Of a stretch of DNA of 64,000 nucleotides, positions 11,156 through 22,611 are shown in pieces (position 1 is the first letter of the stretch; every line of letters starts with the position of its first letter). Below the pieces are notes generated by a model that ran no database searches, was not told where the DNA came from, and saw only the letters and a list, made by a program, of their open reading frames with translations. The DNA is from Thinopyrum elongatum (Eukaryota > Streptophyta > Magnoliopsida > Poales > Poaceae): positions 276,654,904 to 276,718,903 of the forward strand of contig CM022303.1 of NCBI GenBank assembly GCA_011799875.1. The letters run 5' to 3'. A program made the translations under genes and the position numbers.

Positions 11156-14100
11156 TGTAACACCCTGGTTTTCGCTCCCTGTTTTTTACCTTTGCGGGAT
11201 TTGACTCCCATCTTTTTTCTCAGTGTTATCGCATTTCTCTAGCTCTTGGGTATATGAAGATGGTCATTTAGCTTTGCCTTCCCTATCCAACCAGAGATTC
11301 TCTCCAGTCCAACCTTGCCACCCAAGATATATTCTCAGGGTTTTGCCACCGAAACGCTACCTTCCGAGTTGTCGGAAGGGAAACCCTAATCTCTTCCGTT
11401 ACAAAGGAACCCCAATTTACTTTGATCTGTTGCCTCCCAAACTTCTCCCAGTGATCATCCCACATCTGTAAACCCTGGATATGCAAAAATATTGCCAAGT
11501 CATTTGCAATATTTTTCATTTATAATTAATTACTTTTTCTGCCAGTTAAAGGAATTAAATCCAGGAAAATATCTATTCATCTCCAAAGTTCATGAAAACT
11601 TGTGGAGCTATTCTTTGTGATCATATTGAGCTCCCACAAAAAATATTGGCAATAATTAAATAAGGGAAATTGCATTTTCCTATTTAATGCCAATATTGCA
11701 TTTTGGGCAGTTTCTAAAGGAACTACCATTTTGGTAGCCAGGAAGAATCCCAAATAAATTGTGGAGCTTCTCCTATCCATATATTCACCATTTCAATCAA
11801 AAACCCAAGTTCCATAGTTCAAAGTTTGAGCACAACATCAATTTGCAAATTCTGTCCAGTCGGGCAAATTGCAAAGGAAGTGCTTGAACCCTTGAGCTAT
11901 TTGAGCTGAAACTTTTCATGGTGGTTAACATTGATAAATCACTCCTGGAAACCAAAAAACAGCTCAATCCATCCATCCATTCTCCCACAACATTTTTCCT
12001 AAGTTTCTGTGCAGCAGGAAGTACTTTGAAGGAAGTAACATTTTGGTGTACCCAAATGGTATGAAACTTTTACAGTGGCTTCATATCATCAAATCATTCA
12101 CCTCCTCAAAATTTCAGCTCAATGCAAGCTAGTATGTCAGTGCCACATCAAAGTTTGCATTTCTGTCCAGTATGGTGGTTTGTACAGCAAGTGCTTGCTA
12201 CAATCCTTCATTTGTTCTGTAACTTGGCCACAATACTCATCTTAGTATAGGATCACAGCAAGACAAAGCTCAGCATCTATCCCCAGCTGGATCTCCCCCA
12301 CCTCAGTACAAACAGCTTGCTGTTGCTCTGTCTCCAAGCTTCCTCTAGTCACCTCATTGATCACTATGCTTGTTCCTTTGCACTTTGGCACTCACTGATC
12401 TCTGGTGCCTCTGTTTGACAAGGTTCCAGGTTCATTTAATGCCCTGGACATGCGGTGCCGGTGGTGACCGCACAGCGAGCACGGCCAAAACAGCGCTCTG
12501 CACACTGTCCACCACGGCCGGCCACCCTCTGTCGCCTGGGTCGGGGGGAAAGAAGGAGGACGACCATGGAAAGAGAGGGAGATAAGGTGGGCCTGGCCCA
12601 TTAGAGCCCACCGTTTAAAAAAAGGAGAAGCAGCAGTGGGTGGGCCGGCCCAGTGAAACAGTGGCAGCAGCAGCCAGATTCGGCCCAAGGCAGCCCGGTG
12701 AGCACAGTGCCATCTTTCTTTTTCCACAGAAAAACGGCCAAGGACCTAGAAGTAAATATTTTTCTTACAGAAAGGTCCTTCCACAGTCAAATCCTTATAT
12801 CTTTTCGCTCACAACTCCGATTCAGGTGAAACCAACGCCCACGTCTTCAGTTTGTCGAGCCCGTTCCGATGAGGTCACTCTCATAATGTTGACACCTTCT
12901 TAAAATGACCATTTTCCCTTGCCCTTCAAATAGACCCCTTCGGGAGAGAAACTTTTTCGGCGATCCTTTCCGCAGGCTTTCCGCACCTCCTTCCGGTGGA
13001 TCCCTCACCCCAGGCAAGCCGACCATCTGATATATGCCCTAAAGCATTGCTCTGTGTTATTCTTGCATGTTCAAATTATTATACTTATGTTTGTGTGTGT
13101 AGTAGTGAGCTGTATGTGACGCTGACGAACCCTTGCTTGCACTTTCTTCGATGACGGCACCACGCCTGTGTCTGAGCTGCTTTCGGCCATCCGGGGTGGA
13201 TGCTGACTTTATGTTCTCTTTTCAACAACTGGCCGTGTTGTGAGCTGTTTTGCGGCCATCTCGGATAGTTGTTGAATTTCTCTCTGTAGTAGTGACCCTA
13301 TGCTCTGAGCTGTTTTTCGGCCATCTTAGGGAACTGCTACATTCTTTTTATCAACACCGTCTCATGCTCTGAGCTGCTTTCCAGCCGTCTTGAGGTGGGG
13401 TTGAGTTATTCCGGTAATGTCCCAGATCTGAGTTGTAAAGACCGTTCTGGTGGCTACTGGTTTCTTTGCCGGTTTTATGCAAGGGTTTCGATGATCGTAA
13501 CTTACAGCTAGAACTTGTAAAGTGATAACTTGCCATTTAAATCTTGTTTCACTAATGACTCATTATGATGTTATATGGAGATAGGTTGTTATATTTCCAC
13601 AGTTGTTACCTCATACATAGTTACCACCATGTTAAGTTAGTGATGATGAATAACTATGTTTGCTAAATGATGGCTAAAGTTAAACCTAGTCGGTTGACCC
13701 AGAGTCACCTGTCCGGACTTATCCGTGCAGCCACATTTGTCGGTATGGGACGGCCTTGACTTGGTCTAATCGCGTGCTCTTTTATTGGTACCACCAAACA
13801 GGGAAGGTTATGCTCGCGAGCTGCCCTGTTCCGGTAGGCGGCGATAACCTTGTGAGCCCAGTTGAGTTATTTGTCGGCGTCCCCATTTGGGACAGTTTAG
13901 TTGGCCACGACGGTGGCAGGTGTCACGGGGTGACACAGGGGCCACCCAGGGCTTGACTCCGGGGGAGAATGATTTCCGGTGGTACGGTGAAGGAGTCACG
14001 GGTTAGGCTGGTTTCGTTGGCGCGACACTGGTCCACCCTAATGGGATCACGAGGCCAGGTGCTCCATGGTGTGGGTAAAGTGCGCAACCTCTGCAGAGTA

Positions 14101-14936
14101 AAAAATCTATTCAATAGCCGCGTCCACGCTATTGGACAGTCCATCCAGACCTCACTAGGTGGTCAACCGTAACAATGATAATAATGATGGAAGAATTCGT
14201 CTTATGATCGGAAGTACTCAGCGACTTGTGAGTATTCTGAGGGTTGTGGGACAACCCGGAAGAGAATAAGTTTATCAGACTTCCAGTGAAGATCATAGAC
14301 ATCGGATGATGTCAGGAATATGATATGACTGCCATGGAATGGCTATGAAAGAGATGGTCAGATGAACGAAAGAGTTGGATTGGGTCCTGAGAATGTTCGG
14401 AGTATGGATCACTTACTTGATATGCTTTACTTTACTGTATTTTACTTTAGTAGTTATCTTGCTGGATAAACCTGTTATGACTTGATGATTAATCTTGCTA
14501 GAGAGGTATACTATGCCATGATAATTAATGTTGTTCTAATAACAAATGCATGCTTGAATGTAATGGATTGCTTTGCTTGGTGTATATGTTAGTTTGGTTT
14601 GCTTGCGAGTACATTCAAAAGTACTTAGCGGCCTTCAATATGGCCAGGTTCACATAAGGAACCGTCGTTCGTCGTCGAGGAGCCGGAGCGTTCGCGGGCT
14701 AGAAGACTAACCTAGTCAGATCCCTGTGGATTGGAGCCGCACCAGGACCATGCTGCCTTAGATAGACCTTTTCCGCTGCCATCACCCCTGTAAACTATCA
14801 TGTAAGACTTATCTATTGATTAATAGAAATGCATGTGTTCTTGATACTTGTTGTAAACATGCATGCCAGAGTGATTTCTTGGGCTGGTATGCGTGGCGAC
14901 CGTTTGGTTACAGTGGTAATCAGGCGGGGCGCCACA
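11156..14936 (+). mobile_element. Solo LTR F (3.78 kb, Tekay-like) in D's LTR
   Basis: It begins TGTAACACCCTGG and ends GGCGGGGCGCCACA, with a perfect 5-bp TSD GTTCG at 11151-11155 and 14937-14941. No Gag-Pol reading frame and no second LTR copy are present inside, so it is best read as a solo LTR left by recombination between two LTRs, not as a whole element. K's LTR starts with the same TGTAACACCC. Orientation follows the TGTAACACC start and CCACA end as known for such LTRs. The ORFs inside are short and not gene-like. Confidence 0.75.
13168..13400 (+). repeat. Degenerate 64-68-bp tandem repeat, four copies, in LTR F
   Basis: The phrase TGAGCTG(C/T)TTT followed by GGCCATC or a variant recurs at 13173, 13241, 13306 and 13370 (spacings 68, 65 and 64). 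Confidence 0.6.
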
Positions 14937-15926
14937 GTTCGGGCCCTCTTGATGGAGGTAAAACCCTACGTCCTGGTTTTTTTATATTGATGGAGATGTA
15001 TCAAGTACAGAGTTGATCTACCTCAAGATCGTAATGTGTGGTCTAACTCTAGGGCTAGGTGAATGATTTTGTGTTAATGTCCCCTCCACGGGCTAAACCC
15101 TATGGCTTATATACACGCCAGGGAGAGTATCTAGGGGTACAAGGTCGGTAGCTAGGAGCTAGGCAGCGGCAGAGATCTTGGAGTATACGTCAAGTCTTCG
15201 GGAGAGGCTGTCTTGATCACGCCTCCTTCGAGCGGTTTCTGGAGTCCATCTCGATTATGAATGAAGGTTCGTCGGCCCAGCCCGAGGAGAATGGGCCAAC
15301 TGGGTTAATACCCCCTTATCCAGGACACCGTCAGTAGACCCCAAACTGGTCTTCTATGCCGAGGACAATCTTTCTAATGATAACATCCTCGGATCCGAAG
15401 TCCTTGGCTTGAGAGATGAGTTCCTCCTTGTAATTTTTGAATCACTCCTTCAAAGGAGTGACGCCAGCCAAAGCTTGACCGAACCTGTTCCTTATGCCCG
15501 AAGAGATTGGGTATCTTAGCCTTCAAGGCCAAGCACCTCGGTGTGAACGGTTCCACTTAGTCTGGCAACTTTACCGAAACGACTCACCGCACGACAGGTC
15601 GAGCAGCCACTGCTCTCCTCAAATCGCGGCCCGAGGCAAGCTTTTTACTGGCACGTCTCTTCAAGGTAGAGATTGTGCCTGTTTTATCAGGGATATCATC
15701 AAGATTTTGTTTCCCCCCATATGCTCAATGGCTACTTTGATGGGAGTAGCGAGTTTATCGGCACAGCGAGGGGGACTCTCGGCCTTCACAGGCCTATAAG
15801 AACAAAAGGGAGGATAGCGCAACTGGCCACGCTCCCATTCCTTCATCTACTACTTCGTCTAGCTCCAGTGTTCAGATCCGATACCGTATCCCTTTTCTCC
15901 AGCGAGTCCATCCTTCCTCACCAACA

Positions 15927-17517
15927 ATGGCCGAGACCCTCCAGAGCACTAGGGTGGTTCCATCATGACATATGACACCATCCAGGAGCTGCGCAACGCG
16001 ACTATCTGACCACCGATATCGCCGCCCATGCTCCTACCCCTGGCCAGCAAGTGACCACTCCCAATGCCTGGGAGTGGGTATTTTTCGCCCCACCTCGTAC
16101 GAGGGTTCCCGCCGCACCCCTTTGTTCGTGGGGTGATGTTCTATTACAGGCTCGATTTTCATCATCTGGCCCTAAACTCCATTCTCCATCTCGCCTCTTT
16201 TGTCACGGTCTACGAGGCCTTCCTCCCCTGCGAGCCACACTTTGGCCTGTGGCTGAAGATCTTCGGGATCTAGCCGAAGTCAAGTGGATCCGATCTAGCG
16301 GAGTGCAGAGGGGCCATGATCAACAAAAACCAAGGGGCCGAATGGTTCAAGGGCACCTTCATCAAAACAGTGAAGGAGTGGCAGCGGGAGTGGTTTCATA
16401 TCACCGAACCGCTCGCCCTGGCGAGGCCGAAGTCCCAGCATTCTCGTCAGAGCCTCCCAAGAAGCTCAAGTCCTGGAAGGAGAAGGGCGGCGCCTGGGGG
16501 GACCCGAAGTAGGTGGAGGCCTTGTTCAATAGGGTCAAATGGTGGTCCACCACAGGTAAGGTCGAGCTTGCAGACGTCATCAACGTCATGCTCAACCGCC
16601 GCATGCTCCCTCTCCAACTTCGGGCTACCCCGATGTGGGCGCAAAAGCCTGAGGACATGGATCCCCTCACTGCCTTCTTCCGCTCCACCTTGGCCGCTAT
16701 GTGGGCAAAGCTCATGAAGCTGGCCAAGGACAAGATCCCCAAGGAAGGGGAGGACCGCGGCCTCGAGGACGGCTATGAAGGCCCCCCCCCCCCCGCGCGC
16801 CCCCCGGTAAGTGACTTCCCTCACAAGTTAACATTTCTGTCTTCCGAGGGGTAGAATTTAATGAATCGTTATGCTTGACACTTTGCAGAAGTGGCTGGCC
16901 TGGGTAAAAGGAGTGCAATGCCCGTCCCCACTGCCAGAGGAGCCCACAACTCCCCTGTTCTCGGCGCTCCTGACCGAGGAGCCGCACGTGGTGGCCCCCA
17001 AAGTGATGAAGTCCCAGAAGGGCAACCTAAGTGCTCAGACCCAGGACACCTCGATCACCCGGTCTGAAGAGACCCACACCTCCGCCGCTCATGACGACGA
17101 CGTGGAGGAGGGTGATATTGAGGAGATCCCTCCCCCGAAAGGGAAGAGAATGACGTCAGAGGATGCCAAAGCTGGTATGTAGCCCAAGGGCTCAAAGAGG
17201 CCGAGGAGAACCTCGGCCAGGTCCGCCGACAAGTTGTCGAAGATGGGTGAGCTCTCCGGCGATTCAGAAGAAGACCTCCTCACGATGGGTAGGAAGAAAC
17301 CGGCGCCTCGAGGGTAAGCCATCGTCTCTATACTCTGTCTTTCTATTCAACAAGCTCTTTTTTTAGCAAGGAAAACTCATAGAGCGTCTTGTCTTACGCA
17401 GTCCGCCAAGGGCGATCCCCAACGGTTCCTCAGGCGGGTTGCCATCTGCCAGCGGGACTCCAGAGCCCGTTGTTCCTCCCCCGACGCATGACGGGCTAGG
17501 GGAGGCAACATCCACAC
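15927..17517 (+). pseudogene. Antisense spliced gene of element D, 5' part (Transposase_28-like)
   Basis: A likely start ATG is at 15927 (Met-Ala-Glu-Thr-Leu). The reading then shows HPFVRGVMFYYRLDFHHLAL and FLPCEPHFGLWLKIFG, the core of the Pfam domain 'putative gypsy type transposon' (PF04195), found in antisense ORFs of grass Gypsy elements and of no proven function. Further on there are a WFKGTFIKTVKEWQREWF stretch and LNRRMLPLQLR, in the order usual for these proteins. Splice-like junctions are visible: donor CG|GTAAGT at 16807 with acceptor TTTGCAG ending at 16888, and donor GG|GTAAGC at 17314 with acceptor ACGCAG ending at 17401. The copy is dead: a frameshift near 16090-16130, a TAG at 16510-16512 and J inserted at 17518. 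Confidence 0.65.
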
Positions 17518-19124
17518 TGACGTGGCTAGAGACTGCGTTGGTATTTCCCCAAAGAGGAAGGGATGATGTATCACACCTACGGTAAGTATTTCCCTCAGTT
17601 GTGAAACCAAGGTATCAATCCAGTAGGAGAACCAAGCAACACTATGTAGACGGTACCTGCACACAAAGAACAAATACTTGCAACCCGACGCGTAAGAGGG
17701 GTTGTCAATCCCTCCTCGGGAAAAAGATAGATAAATTTGTATGAGTTTGGGTAAATAGATCTGAATTAAACTCAAAATAAAATAAGTAAATAAAAAGTGC
17801 AGCAAGGTATTTTGGGTTTTTGGAATAATAGATCTGAAAATAAATGCGGCAAAAAATAGATCGGAAAGCAAATATGATAAAAGATAGACCCAGGGGCCGT
17901 AGATTTCACTAGTGGCTTCTCTCGAGAAAATAGCACACGGTGGGTAAACAAATTACTGTTGGGCAATTCATAGAAGAACAAATAATTATGACGATATCCA
18001 AGGCAATGATCAATATATTGGAATCACGTCGAAGTTTAGTAGACCGAAACGATTCTGCATCTACTACTATTACTCCACACATCGACCGCTATCCAACATG
18101 CATCTAGTGTATTAAGTTCATGGAGAAACAGAGTAATGCAATAAGAACGATGACATGATGTAGACAAGATCTATTCATGTAGGAATAGATCCCATCTTGT
18201 TATCCTTAATGGCAACGATACATACGTGCCTTGCTACCCCTTCTGTCACTGGGTGAGGACACCACAAGATCGAACCCATCACAAAGCACCTCTTCCCATT
18301 GCAAGAAAAATCAATCTAGTTGGCCTAACTAAACCGAAGATTCGGAGAAGAAATACGAGGCTATAAATAATCATGCATATAAGAGATCAAAGAAGACTCA
18401 AATAATATTCATGGATAAAAATCTGATCATAAACTCGAACTTCATCGGATCCCAACAAACACACCGCAAAAAGTCATTACATCAAATAGATCTCCAAGAG
18501 ACCATTGTATTGAGAATCAAAAAGAGAGAAGAAGCCATCTAGCTACTGCCTACGGACCCGTAGGTCTATGGTGAGCTACTCACGCATCATCTGAGAGGCA
18601 CCAATGAGGATGATGAACCCCTCCTTGATCGTGTTCCCCTCCGGCAGAGTGCCGGAATAGGGCTCTAGATTGGATCTCGTGGTTCTAGAACTTGTGGCGG
18701 CTGGAATTGTGTTTCATCGCCTCCCCTAGGGTTTCTGGAATATTTGGGTATTTATAGAGCTGAGAGGCAGTGGAGAATACCTATATGGGCCCCACGATAC
18801 ATCAGGGCACACCACAAGCCTCTGGCGCGCCCTGGTGTTTCATGGGCCCCACGGGCCTCCCCCAGGTGCTTCCTTGGCTCCCAAGTTGTCTTCTGGTCCA
18901 AAAACAATCTCCAAAAAGTTTCGCTACGTTTGGACTCCGTTTTGTACTGATATTCTGCGAAGTAAAAAACAAGCAAAAAACAGCGACTGGCACTGGGCAC
19001 CATGTCAATAGGTTAGTCCAAAAAAATGATATAAAGTTGCTATAAATTGATTGTAAAACACCCAAGAATGATAATATAACAGCATGGAACAATCAATAGT
19101 TATAGATGTGTTGGAGACGTATCA
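17518..19124 (-). repeat. 3' LTR of element J (1607 bp)
   Basis: Plus-strand ends are TGACGTGGCTAGAG and GGAGACGTATCA. A minus-strand TATA box, CTATAAATA, is at 18749-18757. Confidence 0.9.
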
Positions 19125-21570
19125 GCATCCCCAAGCTTAATTCCTGCTCGTCCTCGAGTAGGTAAATGATAAAAACAGTATTTTTGATGTGGAATGCTGC
19201 CTAACATGTTCATCACACATTCTTTTCTTTTGTAGCATGGACATTTGGACTTTTAGATGGTTCAAAGCAATAGTCTATAATTGACATGAAGACTTCAATA
19301 CTCAAGCATATCAACAAGCAACCATGTCTTTAAAAATATCAACACTAAAGAAAGTTATCCCTAGGCCATCATGCTCAATCATTGATCCATTCATAAAACA
19401 CACTCGAATATTAGCTACATCCAATGCTCAAGTACGATCATAGTGCTCCCTAGTTGGTGCTTTATAAGAGAAGATGGAGACTCAAATAAAAATTAAAATT
19501 GCATAAAGTAAATAGATAGGCCCTTCGCAGAGGGAAGCAGAGATTTGTAGAGGTGCCAGAGCTCAAAGCTTAAATTGAGAGATAATTTTTTTAGAGGCAT
19601 GTTTTCCTGTCAACGAAAACGATCGAGTAGTTCCCAACACTTTCCATGCTAGATATCATAGGCAATTCCCAAACATAAAATAAAGTTTATTCCTTTTTCC
19701 ACCATACTTTCACACTCCACGGCTAGCCATATCTACGGGTACCATCCATACCAACACTTTCCAAGGAATTTATTATTTGACAACATAAAGTAAATTTCTT
19801 TTTTATTTCGGGACTGGGCATCCCTATTACCGCCGTACTCTCGTGCAATGACAAGTGAATAAACACTCATCTTGAGAATAACATATCTAGAATGGAAAAT
19901 ATTGGCCACCCCCTGCCGCTTCATGAGCGGTCGGGCACACAAAAAGGAAATTTATTTTGAAAATTAGAGTTGCACATACAAATTTACTTAGAACAGCACG
20001 GAAATACAGCATATAGGTAGGTATGGTGGACTCATATGGCAAAACTGGTTTTAAGGATTTTGGATGCACAAGTAGTATTCCCACTTAGTACAAATGGAGG
20101 CTAGCAAATAGATTGAGAAGAAACCAAGCAAGAAAAAAAAATCTCATAAACAAGCATTAAGCATAACTAACACCGAATAATGCACCATAAGTAGGATGTA
20201 ATTTCATTGCATAACTATTGACTTTCGTGCTTGCCTAGCGAATCACAAACCTTAACACCAATATTCTTACTAAAGCATAATTACTCACCAACATGACTCA
20301 CATATTACTATCATCATGTCTCAAAACTATTACAAGGAATCAAGTTTATTTTGTCCAATGATCTGCATGAAAGTTTTTATTATATCCCTCTTGAATATCT
20401 ATCACTTTGGGACTAATTTCATATATTGCAATTGCTTTTGATAAGCTCAAACAAGTTTAAGTGAAGAACATAAGCATAAAAATTTTCATCTCTCAAAATA
20501 ATATACGTGAAGCATGAGAGAATTTCTTCAAAAATTTACTAAAGCACACCGTGCTAAAAAAGATATAAGTGAAGCACTAGAGCAATTCCATAGCTCATAG
20601 CATAATTTTGGCTCTCTCAAATAGGTGTGTCTAGCAAGGATACTTGTGACAAACTAAAAAGGAAAACAAACAAAAACTCATATAATACAAGATGCTCCAA
20701 GCAAAACTCATGATATGTGACGAATAAAAATATAGCTCCAAGTAAAATTACCGATGGTTGTCAGAAGAAAGAGGGGATGCCTTCCGGGGCATCCCCAAGC
20801 TTAGTTGCTTGGTTCTCCTTGAATATTCACTTGGGGTGCCATGGCCATCCCCAAGCTTAGGTTCTTTTCACTCCTTATTCCTTCATCCATCGAGATCTCG
20901 CCCAAAACTTCAAAACATCAATCACACAAAACTTAACAAAACCTTCGTGAGATCCGTTAGTATAATAAAACAAATCTTTGCTTAATTACTGTTGAAAACC
21001 CGTTCATATTTTTTATTGCATTATTCCTACTGTATTCTAACTTTACCATGGCTTATACCCTCAATACAATCCATATATTCATCAAAATAAGCACACAATG
21101 CATAGAAAACAGAATCTGTCAAAAACAAAACAGTTTGTAAAGATGTGAATTTTACTCATACTTCTGTAACTCCAAAAATTATAAAAAATTAGGAAAAAAT
21201 AGGAAATTTGTATATAAATCTTTTGTAAAACATTCAGAATTTTTTGTCGCTTCTGTGAATTTTAACAATTTTGTTACTGGACGCAAAAGTTTCTGTTTCT
21301 CAACAGGAGCAAATCAACTATCACCCAAAGCTATCCCAAAGGCTTTACTTGGCACAAGCACTAATTATAACATAAAAAACACAATCATAACAGAGGAATA
21401 ATTGTGCAAACACTCAAGAACATAAAGAAAAAGGCAAAAATAAATTTTATTCATTGGGTTACCTCCCAACAAGCGCTATCGTTTTATGCCCCTAGCTAGG
21501 CATAAGATTTTATTGATGCTCACATAAAAGATAATAATTGAAACACAAAGAGAGCATCATAAAATATGTG
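19125..21570 (-). other. Non-coding interior of element J
   Basis: AT-rich sequence with no credible ORF in either strand. It holds repeated polypurine-like motifs (plus-strand CATCCCCAAGCTTA at 19126, about 20790 and about 20848) and a 9-bp-stem hairpin at 20773-20796. The segment near 21457 (TTGGGTTACCTCCCAACAAG) matches the interior of element I at 62218 in inverted orientation. Confidence 0.6.
20773..20796 (-). repeat. Perfect hairpin GGGGATGCC/GGCATCCCC (element J)
   Basis: Nine-base arms at 20773-20781 and 20788-20796 enclose a 6-base loop. The same arms, with a loop that is nearly the reverse complement, recur in element I at 62965-62988 in the opposite genomic orientation, so the structure is conserved in the element's own strand. 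Confidence 0.7.
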
Positions 21571-22361
21571 TCAAACATATTTAAGTCTAACATACTTCCT
21601 ATGCATATGCATTTCACAAGCAAACAAATTGTCTAGGCAAGCGAAAACTAGCATATGCAAGGAAAAAGAAAGAAACAATAGCAATCTCAACATAACGAGA
21701 GGTGATTTAGTAACATGAAAATTTCTACAACCATATTTCCCTCTATTGTAATAATTAAATGTGGGATCATATTCAAATTCAACAATATAACTATCACATA
21801 AAATATTTTCCACATGATGCACATGCATGCAAAGTTGACACTCCTCCAAAATAGTGGGATTATCATCAAATAAAGTAATGCCTTCTCCAAGCCCGCTTTT
21901 ATAAAAAAATTCATAAGATTGATCATTCTCCAATTTAGTGGTATCATTATGACCTAGAGTTAACCCTCTTCCAAACCCACTTTCAATATTATTGCAAACA
22001 CTATTATCAATATCATATTCATCATGAGGCTTAAATAAATTTTCAAGATCATAAGAAGAATCACCCCAATCATGATCATTGCAATAAATAATGATATAGC
22101 AAAATTAGCATCCCCAAGCTTGGGGTTTTGCATATTATTAGCACAATTGACATTAATAGAATTTATAGTAAAATCATTGCAATCATGCTTTTCATTCAAG
22201 GAGCAATCATGAATTAGTTCATAAATTTCTTCATCACAATTTTCAGATTCATGAATCTTAAGCAAAACTTCATAAAGATAATCTAGTGCACTCAACTCAC
22301 TAGCAACTGGTTCATCATGATTGGATCTTTTAAAAAGATTAGCAAGTGGATGGGGATCCAT
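21571..22361 (-). pseudogene. Family-specific ORF of element J, one frameshift, function unknown
   Basis: Two stretches (22361 to about 22090, then a second frame to 21571) belong to one protein of about 260 residues broken by a single frameshift near 22088. The N-terminus is Met-Asp-Pro-His-Pro-Leu-Ala with several acidic clusters. The middle is Asp/Asn-rich. The C-terminal third has ECQLCMHVHHVENILC and later YGCRNFH, a Cys/His cluster that could bind a metal. No Gag, protease or polymerase motif is seen. The ORF starts about 220 bp downstream of the primer site, the place where gag usually begins, so a structural or RNA-binding role is possible but unproven. A frame closed by a stop at 21571 gives a hydrophobic tail rich in Leu/Phe. 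Confidence 0.6.
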
Positions 22362-22583
22362 ATCAATAGATTTTTAGCAAGCGAAGATGCAAGCATATAG
22401 AAGGCACATGGCAACACAAGCAAACAAAAGATCAAACAAGAAAAAGGCAAACGAAAAGAAGGCGGATAAAAAGGCAAATTTTTGTGAAGTGGGGGAGATG
22501 GAAATGAGAGGCAAATGGCAAATAATGTAAATTGCAAGGAGATGAGATTTGTGATAAGGAACCTGATAGATGTTGATGATGTC

Positions 22584-22597
22584 TCCCCGGCAACGGC
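22584..22597 (-). other. Degenerate primer-binding site, tRNA-Asp type (element J)
   Basis: Plus-strand TCCCCGGCAACGGC equals the tRNA-Asp 3' region just before GCCA. The last four bases of the expected site are ATGA here, and 14 further bases separate it from the LTR at 22612. Confidence 0.55.
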
Positions 22598-22611
22598 ATG
22601 AGAAATTCCTT

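Larger units (their letters stand above)
11054..15333 (-). repeat. 3' LTR of element D, split by solo LTR F
   Basis: The two parts are 11054-11155 and 14942-15333, together 494 bp, closely matching the other LTR at 30505-31000. A minus-strand TATA box, TATATAAGC, is at 15105-15113. The interruption falls exactly at the duplicated GTTCG. Confidence 0.85.

Noticed and set aside
12370..12903. Small ORFs in solo LTR F as genes
   Set aside because: Short, compositionally biased and inside a clear LTR with TSD.
11156..14936. F as a full non-autonomous element instead of a solo LTR
   Set aside because: No internal repeat of its own ends was found and TGTAACACC...CCACA with TSD fits one LTR; a two-LTR structure would show duplicated kilobase-size ends.
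16784..16806. C-rich run (CCCCCCCCCCCC with GCGCGCC) as a functional tract
   Set aside because: A homopolymer of this kind is likely slippage or assembly error; it falls at the exon end of the antisense gene of D.
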